From positions 1 through 19,769 of the forward strand of contig UQSL01000031.1 in the NCBI GenBank assembly GCA_900543705.1: 19,769 bases of DNA. Reading direction: 5' to 3'. Positions within the stretch are counted from its first letter, which is position 1, and every line of letters begins with the position of its first letter. A program made the translations under genes and the position numbers. The DNA comes from an uncultured Oscillospiraceae bacterium. Its GTDB lineage: Bacteria; Bacillota; Clostridia; Oscillospirales; Ruminococcaceae. Below, in pieces: positions 14,539 to 19,769 of the stretch. The notes under the pieces were generated by a model that worked only from the letters and a program-made list of their open reading frames with translations, was not told the origin of the DNA and ran no database searches.

Positions 14539-15543
14539 ATGACGATACGCGAACAGACTTGTGAAATTGAAGCAAAAATTCTCTCGTCGCGCGCCATGCT
14601 CTCCCAGAATTCCAGGGGACGCAGGGTCTTCGAGGAACCCTGTCCCATCCGCACGGAATACCAGCGGGATCGCGACCGGATTTTGCATTCTAACGCCTTT
14701 CGTCGTTTAAAACATAAAACTCAGGTGTTTCTGGAACCCAAAGGCGACCACTACCGCACCCGGATGACCCACACGCTCGAGGTTTCCCAGATTGCGCGGA
14801 CAATCGCCAAGGCACTTCGCCTAAACGAGGATTTAACCGAGGCCATCGCACTTGGGCACGACTTGGGGCATACCCCGTTTGGACACGCAGGGGAAGCGGC
14901 GCTCGCCAAGCTTTCCCCGCTTGGGTACAAGCACTACCTGCACAGTGTGCGGATTGTCTGCTTTGTGGAAAACAATCTCAAGGGATTAAACCTCACCTGG
15001 GAGGTGCTCAACGGCTTTGCGTGCCACACCAAGGCGGAGCCCAAGGCCAAGACGCTCGAAGGGCAGGTGGTTCGCATTGCAGACAAAGTCGCCTATGTCA
15101 ACCACGACATCGAGGACGCGGTGCGCGCCGGGGTCATTAGTGAGCAGGATTTGCCGTGGGAGAGTTTGTATGTGCTGGGGCGAACAAAGTCCGAACGCAT
15201 CACCACGATAATTACTTCCATCATTAAAACGAGCGTGGATACTATCTGCTGTGAAACGGCGATCGGTGAGGCATTTGAGCGACTGCGGCAGTTTATGTTT
15301 GACTCCGTCTACCTCGACCCGGACGTCAAACGGGAAGAACGGAAGGTGTTTAGCCTGCTTGAGAGATTGTACGGCTACTTTTTGCAGCATGTCAATGAGA
15401 TGCCGCCGGAGTACCGGATGATCGCCGAGGCGCAGGGAAAAGATCGTGCGGTGACGGATTATATCGCTGGAATGACCGACCAATACTGTATCAGCTTGTA
15501 TGAAAACCTCTTTATTCCCAAAGGTTTTTGGACGGGCTGGTAA
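14539..15543 (+). CDS. dgt: Deoxyguanosinetriphosphate triphosphohydrolase-like protein (HD domain)
   Basis: A 334-residue HD-superfamily enzyme expected to cleave dNTPs to deoxynucleoside and triphosphate, which affects dNTP pools. The metal site is complete: H78 in RMTHTLEV, H107-D108 in LGHDLGHTPFGH, and D182 in RIADKVAYVNHD. The lead-in RTEYQRDRDRILHSNAFRRL (38-57) is typical. One block usually read as FKHNxQSLR is GYKHYLHSVR here (129-138), a mild deviation. The length fits the short Firmicutes Dgt-like group; E. coli Dgt is about 505 residues. AGGAGG lies 8 bases before the ATG. It begins a run with the thioesterase, dnaG and rpoD; placement just before dnaG is common in Clostridia. Confidence 0.93.
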   Translation: MTIREQTCEIEAKILSSRAMLSQNSRGRRVFEEPCPIRTEYQRDRDRILHSNAFRRLKHKTQVFLEPKGDHYRTRMTHTLEVSQIARTIAKALRLNEDLTEAIALGHDLGHTPFGHAGEAALAKLSPLGYKHYLHSVRIVCFVENNLKGLNLTWEVLNGFACHTKAEPKAKTLEGQVVRIADKVAYVNHDIEDAVRAGVISEQDLPWESLYVLGRTKSERITTIITSIIKTSVDTICCETAIGEAFERLRQFMFDSVYLDPDVKREERKVFSLLERLYGYFLQHVNEMPPEYRMIAEAQGKDRAVTDYIAGMTDQYCISLYENLFIPKGFWTGW

Positions 15544-15566
15544 TGGAAACGGAGTAATCTACATAT

Positions 15567-15989
15567 ATGATATCACAGACAAGAATTCTTGTCCGCTATG
15601 CGGAGACCGACCAGATGGGAATTGCGCACCATGCAAACTATCCGATTTGGTTTGAGGCGGCACGGACGGATTTTATCAAACTGCTTGGATATACTTATTC
15701 CGAGATGGAACGGATGGGAGTCATGCTCCCGCTCGCGGAGCTAACCTGCCGATATCTGCGTCCTTCCCATTATGAGGACGAACTGATAGTGGAGACACGC
15801 CTGATTCGCCTGACGCCGGGACGCATCGTGTTCGGCTACCGGGTTCTCAAGGACGGGGAAGAACCGCCTATCTGCACCGGGACAACCACCCACGCATGGA
15901 CCGGCCGGGATTTGAAACCGATGAATTTGAAGAAGAACTATCCCGCGCTCTATGAAAGTTTACAAAGCGCGGTGACGCCGGAGGAATAA
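15567..15989 (+). CDS. Acyl-CoA thioesterase, YbgC/FadM type (hotdog fold)
   Basis: A 140-residue cytosolic hotdog protein. The active-site block RYAETDQMGIAHHANYPIW (10-28) contains D15, equivalent to the catalytic aspartate of YbgC and 4-hydroxybenzoyl-CoA thioesterase. Later family features are YLRPSHYEDELIVET (63-77) and the last strand GTTTHAWTGRD (104-114). Such enzymes hydrolyse short- or branched-chain acyl-CoA; the true substrate is not readable. It lies 23 bases after dgt and 40 before dnaG, so it is probably in the same transcript. The ribosome-binding site (GGAG, 12 bases upstream) is weak and distant. The operon position is unusual, since no Tol-Pal genes, which often accompany ybgC in Proteobacteria, are near. 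Confidence 0.9.
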   Translation: MISQTRILVRYAETDQMGIAHHANYPIWFEAARTDFIKLLGYTYSEMERMGVMLPLAELTCRYLRPSHYEDELIVETRLIRLTPGRIVFGYRVLKDGEEPPICTGTTTHAWTGRDLKPMNLKKNYPALYESLQSAVTPEE

Positions 15990-16029
15990 AAGGGAACGGA
16001 CCTGCTTTTGCAAAGGGAGGTGGCGGAGG

Positions 16030-17775
16030 ATGATTCCCGAAAGCTTTATCAACGAACTCAAATACCATTGCTACATCGAGGATATCGTCAGCGGTTATGT
16101 CAGCTTAAAGCGCACGGGCCGCAACCTCAAGGGGCTCTGCCCGTTCCACAGCGAAAAAACGCCGTCGTTTACCGTGTACCCGGAAAACGGCTCGTATTAC
16201 TGCTTTGGCTGCGGCTCCGGCGGGGACGTCATCACCTTTATCAAGAATATTGAAAACCTCGACTATGTGGAGGCCGTGCGGTTTCTTGCGGCGAAGGCCG
16301 GGATGACCGTCCCGGAGGATGAAACGGACAACGGTCTTGCAAAGCTTAAAACCCGCATTCTGGAGGCAAACCGTCTTGCCGCCCGCTTTTTCCATGAAAA
16401 CCTGATCCATACGCCGGAGGCTCTCAATTATATCCGAAACCGCGGGCTGACGGATAAGACGATCCGGCATTTCGGATTGGGGTTTGCGAAAAACTCCTGG
16501 AACGACCTGACTCAGTATCTCCGATCCAAGGGCTACTCGGACGAGGAACTCTATCAGGCGGCGTTGGTCGCAAAAGGGCGAAACGGCTCCTATTACGACC
16601 AGTTTCGCAACCGTTTCATGTTCCCGATTATCGATGTGCGCGGCAGCGTTATCGGTTTCGGTGGGAGGGTGCTCGATGATTCCAAGCCAAAATATCTAAA
16701 CTCCGCAGATACCCCGGTGTTTAAAAAGAGCCGCAACTTATTTGCACTCAACTTTGCTAAGAACACCAAGGAGCGCTCCCTGATACTGGGCGAGGGATAC
16801 ATGGACGTCATTGCGATGCATCAGGCAGGTTTTACCAATGCTGTGGCAACGCTCGGTACTTCGCTGACCGCCGATCAGGCGCGCATCATCTCCCAGTATG
16901 CCAAAGAAGTCATCATCGCCTACGATTCAGATACCGCGGGACAGACGGCGACGAAACGCGCGATCTCCCTGTTTGAAGAGACCGGCATCAAGGTACGGAT
17001 CCTCGGCATCCCGGATGCGAAGGATCCAGATGAATACATCAAGAAATTCGGTGCGACCCGCTTCAAGCTCCTGCTCGAAGGGTGCTCAAATGCCGTGGAA
17101 TTTGAACTTGCCAAGGCCAAGGCAAAATACGATTTGGAGACGGCGGACGGCAAGGTCGGCTTTCTCAAGGAGGCGGCGAAGGTGCTCTCTGGTGTGCGCT
17201 CTCCGATTGAAATCGACGTATACGCTGCCAAGGTAGCGGGGGAGACAGACGTTTCCAAGGACGCGGTCAAGCTCCAGATTCAGGATTACATGAAAAAAAA
17301 CTACGATCAGAAGCGGCGGGAGGAACGAAAGGATCTGCACCTCGCGGGCTTTGAAAAGAACGACCGCGTGAATCCGCAGCGCCGCATCTATCCCAAAGCC
17401 GCCAGGGCAGAGGAGGGCCTTTTGTCCGTGGTGATGAAAAATCCGGATTTTATGCAGGTTTTGTCACAGACTATCACTGCGGAGGATTTTGTTACGGATT
17501 TCAACCGCAGCATTTATGAGGTGCTCTCCTCCCGTCTGCAAGAGGGGAAGTCCATTGACCTGATGGCGCTTTCCTCGGTGTTTGATTCCGATCAGATGGG
17601 GCGCATCAGCTCGATTCTCGCGGCGTTCCACGACATCAACCATACCAGAGAGGAAGTCGCGGATTATGTGGCAACCATCAAGGAAGAACGCCGAAAGCTT
17701 TCCACACAGGACATCAAGCAGATGGACAGCGAACAGCTCAAACAATATATCGAGGGGCTGAAGAAAAAGAAATGA
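16030..17775 (+). CDS. dnaG: DNA primase
   Basis: A 581-residue primase that makes RNA primers at the replication fork. The N-terminal CHC2 zinc finger has C37, H40, C58 and C61 (CPFHSEKTPSF, YYCFGCGSGGD). The RNA polymerase core includes GFGLGFAKNSW-like HFGLGFAKNSW (147-157) and VIGFGGRVLDD (207-217). The TOPRIM domain has E255 in LGEGYMDV, and D299 and D301 in AYDSDTAGQ, which bind metal. The C-terminal part (about 455-581) is a DnaB-binding domain. The size is typical of Firmicutes. AAAGGGAGG precedes the ATG by 9 bases. It is followed by rpoD, the standard order in the macromolecular synthesis operon. Confidence 0.97.
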   Translation: MIPESFINELKYHCYIEDIVSGYVSLKRTGRNLKGLCPFHSEKTPSFTVYPENGSYYCFGCGSGGDVITFIKNIENLDYVEAVRFLAAKAGMTVPEDETDNGLAKLKTRILEANRLAARFFHENLIHTPEALNYIRNRGLTDKTIRHFGLGFAKNSWNDLTQYLRSKGYSDEELYQAALVAKGRNGSYYDQFRNRFMFPIIDVRGSVIGFGGRVLDDSKPKYLNSADTPVFKKSRNLFALNFAKNTKERSLILGEGYMDVIAMHQAGFTNAVATLGTSLTADQARIISQYAKEVIIAYDSDTAGQTATKRAISLFEETGIKVRILGIPDAKDPDEYIKKFGATRFKLLLEGCSNAVEFELAKAKAKYDLETADGKVGFLKEAAKVLSGVRSPIEIDVYAAKVAGETDVSKDAVKLQIQDYMKKNYDQKRREERKDLHLAGFEKNDRVNPQRRIYPKAARAEEGLLSVVMKNPDFMQVLSQTITAEDFVTDFNRSIYEVLSSRLQEGKSIDLMALSSVFDSDQMGRISSILAAFHDINHTREEVADYVATIKEERRKLSTQDIKQMDSEQLKQYIEGLKKKK

Positions 17776-17800
17776 CAAAAAGGAATCCTTTTTGTTTTAT
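17775..17800 (+). terminator. Possible weak terminator between dnaG and rpoD
   Basis: ACAAAAAG (17775-17782) pairs with CTTTTTGT (17788-17795) around GAATC, followed by TTTATTAT. The stem is AT-rich, so termination would be partial, which could set different primase and sigma-factor levels. No convincing rpoD promoter was found in the 83-base gap. Confidence 0.4.
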
Positions 17801-17858
17801 TATAGATAAAATCAACGCCTTGTAATTGATACAGGGCGGCAGGGAGTGGAAATGATCT

Positions 17859-18932
17859 ATGCCTAACCAAGAGAAGAAAGATGTTTTAAAGGAATTGCTT
17901 GAACACGGCAAACAAAAAGGCCAACTGACCACAAAAGAAATTAACGACGCACTTGAAGAGTTGGATTTCGATGTGGAGCGCGTGGAAAAGCTGTATGATA
18001 CACTGGAAAGTATGAATGTGGAAATCGTCGAGGACTTCACTGACGACGGTATCGAAGAGCTCAAAAATGAAGACTTGGAGTCGAGCCTTGCTTCCGAGGG
18101 CATCAATATCGACGACCCGGTCAAGGTGTACCTCAAAGAAATCGGCCGTGTCCCTCTGCTGACTCCGGAGGAGGAAGTCGAGCTTGCAACCCGGATGGAG
18201 CAGGGAGACGAAGAGGCGAGAAAGCGCTTGTCCGAGGCAAATCTGCGTCTGGTCGTCAGCATTGCCAAGCGGTATGTCGGGCGCGGCATGCAGTTCCTCG
18301 ATTTGATTCAGGAGGGAAACCTCGGCCTGATTAAAGCGGTCGAAAAATTTGACCACACTAAGGGCTTTAAATTTTCCACCTATGCGACCTGGTGGATCCG
18401 TCAGGCCATCACCCGTGCGATTGCGGACCAGGCGAGGACGATCCGGATCCCGGTGCACATGGTGGAGACCATCAACAAAGTCAAGAAAGTGACCAGCCAG
18501 CTGCTGCATAAAAACGGGCACGACCCTTCCGCGGATGAGATTGCAGCGGAGCTCGATATGCCGGTGGACAAGGTGCGCGAAATCATGCGCGTCGCGCAGG
18601 AGCCGGTCTCCCTGGAAACCCCGATCGGCGAGGAAGAGGACAGCCATCTCGGCGATTTTATCCCGGATGACGACGCGCCGGCTCCGGCGGAGGCGGCCTC
18701 CCACACCCTGCTCAAAGAGCAGCTCTCCGATGTGCTCTCCACCCTGACCCCGAGGGAGGAAAAGGTCCTCCGCCTTCGCTTTGGCCTGGAGGATGGGCGT
18801 TCCCGTACCCTCGAAGAGGTCGGCAAGGAGTTTAACGTTACCAGAGAGCGTATCCGGCAGATCGAAGCAAAGGCCTTGAGAAAACTGCGCCATCCCAGCC
18901 GCAGTAAGCGCCTGAAGGACTTCTTAGACTAA
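17859..18932 (+). CDS. rpoD: Primary RNA polymerase sigma factor (sigma-70/SigA)
   Basis: A 357-residue housekeeping sigma factor, short as in Firmicutes because the non-conserved region of E. coli RpoD is absent. Region 1.1 is at about 1-75, and region 1.2 starts at DDPVKVYLKEIG (85-96). Region 2 spans EANLRLVVSIAKRY (126-139), LDLIQEGNLGLIKA (147-160) and the -10-binding TYATWWIRQAITRAIADQ (174-191). Region 3 covers about 200-275. Region 4.2 has the -35-reading helix-turn-helix TLEEVGKEFNVTRERIRQIE (317-336). The ATG has a GGGAGTGG site about 9 bases upstream. It follows dnaG by 83 bases. No terminator was seen between it and the Rrf2 promoter. Confidence 0.97.
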   Translation: MPNQEKKDVLKELLEHGKQKGQLTTKEINDALEELDFDVERVEKLYDTLESMNVEIVEDFTDDGIEELKNEDLESSLASEGINIDDPVKVYLKEIGRVPLLTPEEEVELATRMEQGDEEARKRLSEANLRLVVSIAKRYVGRGMQFLDLIQEGNLGLIKAVEKFDHTKGFKFSTYATWWIRQAITRAIADQARTIRIPVHMVETINKVKKVTSQLLHKNGHDPSADEIAAELDMPVDKVREIMRVAQEPVSLETPIGEEEDSHLGDFIPDDDAPAPAEAASHTLLKEQLSDVLSTLTPREEKVLRLRFGLEDGRSRTLEEVGKEFNVTRERIRQIEAKALRKLRHPSRSKRLKDFLD

Positions 18933-18948
18933 TTGCGTAGATTTTCCA

Positions 18949-18977
18949 TTGACAATTTATCCGCAGCGTACTATACT
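18949..18977 (+). promoter_or_regulatory. Strong sigma-A promoter of the Rrf2 gene
   Basis: A consensus -35 TTGACA (18949-18954) and -10 TATACT (18972-18977) are separated by 17 bases. The -10 lies inside the left arm of the palindromic operator. Confidence 0.85.
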
Positions 18978-19000
18978 AATATATAGTATTTTAGTATAGT
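18970..19000 (+). promoter_or_regulatory. Palindromic operator, probably for the Rrf2 protein itself
   Basis: ACTATACTAA (18970-18979) and TTAGTATAGT (18991-19000) form a perfect 10-bp inverted repeat with 11 bases between. A third, overlapping half-site TAGTAT (18984-18989) creates an inner palindrome with ATACTA (18973-18978). The site covers the -10 box and the start point, so a bound protein would repress. Autoregulation is inferred from position. Confidence 0.65.
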
Positions 19001-19015
19001 AAGGAGTGGACGCGC

Positions 19016-19420
19016 ATGCATATCACTTTGGAGTCCGATTATGCAATTCGTATTGTAAACTGTCTGTGTAAGTCCGGCGTCCGAATGGATGCGCGTAAAA
19101 TCTCAGAGAATACTGGGGTCACTCTTCGCTTTGCCCTGAAAATCTTACGCAAGCTCGTAGCAAGCGGAATTGTAAAATCCTTCAAGGGCACACAGGGCGG
19201 CTATGAACTGGCAAAAGCCCCGAAGGATATCACGCTCAAGGACGTTATTGAAACCGTGGAGGGCACCTATGCGCTCAGCCGGTGTTTGAAACCCGGGTTT
19301 GAATGCACCAACGATCACAGCGACGGCCCCTGCCGGTTCCATCAGGTGTTTGCTGAAATTTCACAGGATGTGGCGGAGAAACTGGATGCTGTGACTTTTG
19401 AACCGGTTTCCCGTACATAA
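19016..19420 (+). CDS. Rrf2-family transcriptional regulator, probable Fe-S cluster type
   Basis: A 134-residue DNA-binding protein. The winged helix begins ITLESDYAIRIVNCL (3-17), with the recognition region ISENTGVTLRFALKILRKL (29-47) and the wing KGTQGGYELAKAPKDITL (57-74). Three cysteines, C90, C97 and C106, lie in the usual cluster loop (SRCLKPGFEC to GPCRFHQVF), as in IscR and NsrR, so it can probably bind a [2Fe-2S] or [4Fe-4S] cluster. C16 and C18 are additional. The spacing (6 and 8 residues between cysteines) is close to but not identical to IscR (5 and 5). No iscS/iscU or nif-type gene follows within the window. AAGGAG lies 9 bases before the ATG. Targets other than itself are unknown. 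Confidence 0.9.
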   Translation: MHITLESDYAIRIVNCLCKSGVRMDARKISENTGVTLRFALKILRKLVASGIVKSFKGTQGGYELAKAPKDITLKDVIETVEGTYALSRCLKPGFECTNDHSDGPCRFHQVFAEISQDVAEKLDAVTFEPVSRT

Positions 19421-19435
19421 AGTAACGAATCATTG

Positions 19436-19474
19436 AAAATCCCTGGAAAGCAATTCGCTTTTCAGGGATTTTTT
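19436..19474 (+). terminator. Intrinsic terminator of the Rrf2 gene
   Basis: AAAATCCCTG (19436-19445) pairs with CAGGGATTTT (19463-19472), and AAAGC (19447-19451) with GCTTT (19457-19461) extends the stem. It ends in a six-T run. The hairpin begins 15 bases after the stop codon. Confidence 0.9.
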
Positions 19475-19535
19475 GATTTTCTTATGGACAGCCAATAATT
19501 TTAGAATTGTAAAAGGGCAATCGAACGATAAAACA

Positions 19536-19544
19536 TGTTATAAT
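19536..19544 (+). promoter_or_regulatory. Extended -10 promoter for a downstream non-coding transcript
   Basis: TGTTATAAT (19536-19544) is a TG-extended perfect -10 box. No good -35 lies 16-18 bases upstream, which extended -10 promoters tolerate. Transcription would begin near 19551. Confidence 0.55.
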
Positions 19545-19550
19545 TCGACA

Positions 19551-19750
19551 TAACACGCCCCTTTGTTTTTGTACTCACAAATAACAGCGGTTGTAAGCTG
19601 CGGTGACAGATTGGAATTCGTGAGAGGGAAAGGTTGCAGGATATGATACGTTCGTGTTCACGACCAGGCTTATGGGGCCTCCTTGTAATGCTTTGCCACC
19701 TGATACCTGCTGAAATGGACCGAACCCTGATAAGCGGACAAATAAAAAAG
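19551..19750 (+). ncRNA. Candidate structured RNA, about 200 nt, possibly 6S-like
   Basis: No reading frame with a ribosome-binding site is present downstream of the extended -10 promoter. By eye the ends pair: 19561-19574 (CTTTGTTTTTGTAC) with 19737-19750 (GACAAATAAAAAAG), with some mismatches. Further pairings are CAG-GGTT (19585-19592) with AACCCTG (19723-19729), CGGT (19601-19604) with ACCG (19719-19722), and GCAGG-TAT (19636-19644) with ATACCTGC (19703-19710). Two small hairpins cap it (AGGC/GCCT at 19666-19680; TCGT/ACGA at 19652-19663). A long irregular hairpin with internal loops and about 200 nt is the shape of 6S RNA, but I cannot confirm the family. I saw no match to tmRNA, SRP RNA, RNase P or common riboswitch cores. 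Confidence 0.35.
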
Positions 19751-19769
19751 TACCCCCGTCGTAGAATAT

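Noticed and set aside
17886..18893. Long minus-strand open frame (335 codons) opposite rpoD
   Set aside because: A shadow of a clearly assigned sigma factor gene, with no ribosome-binding site or recognisable domain.
19695..19712. Resemblance of CCACCTGATACCTGCTG to the 3' box of cobalamin riboswitches
   Set aside because: The other required blocks (GGGAA, GGTGAAAATCC-like and CCCGCCACTGT-like) are absent upstream, so the match is probably chance.
19716..19740. Possible second IS3-type left end (TGGACCGAACCC...GGACA), which would make the window IS-flanked on both sides
   Set aside because: Only 14 of 25 positions match the left-edge repeat. The same bases take part in the predicted pairing with the 5' arm of the candidate RNA, which explains them better. 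No transposase sequence is visible.

Overview
The window looks like chromosomal DNA from a Gram-positive member of the Clostridia, probably an Oscillospirales-type gut anaerobe. That rests on strong AGGAGG ribosome-binding sites, sigma-A promoters, an AgrC-like GHKL kinase, a four-cysteine L31 protein and a dgt-dnaG-rpoD neighbourhood. The genus cannot be fixed from sequence alone. The left edge is an IS3-type terminal repeat, which suggests the window may begin at an assembly break in an insertion sequence.

Region 1 (1 to about 5,490) is an accessory, decaying region. Intact genes are a SAM methyltransferase, a 57-residue protein, a flavodoxin and an orphan AgrC-like sensor kinase. Among them lie a catalase remnant, a frameshifted DUF3006-like gene, a fragment of a membrane-protein gene and an M14 carboxypeptidase remnant. 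Several strong hairpin terminators separate these pieces.

Region 2 (5,501 to 10,012, minus strand) is one likely operon driven by a good promoter at 10,099: a SERCA-type calcium P-type ATPase, a ComM/YifB AAA+ protein and a Dabb-domain protein. The ATPase stop codon lies inside the ComM ribosome-binding site.

Region 3 (10,203 to 19,474, plus strand) is conserved core: phosphoglucomutase/phosphomannomutase, peptidase T, ribosomal protein L31, a YigZ/IMPACT protein, then dgt, an acyl-CoA thioesterase, dnaG and rpoD (a variant of the macromolecular synthesis operon), and an Fe-S-type Rrf2 regulator with its own promoter and overlapping palindromic operator.

Region 4 (19,475 to the end) has no gene. 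It has an extended -10 promoter followed by about 200 nt that can fold into a long irregular hairpin with paired ends. This is a candidate structured RNA of 6S-like size and shape, and is the best candidate here for something unannotated. I found no defence system, CRISPR array, tRNA or rRNA, and no convincing undescribed multi-gene system.
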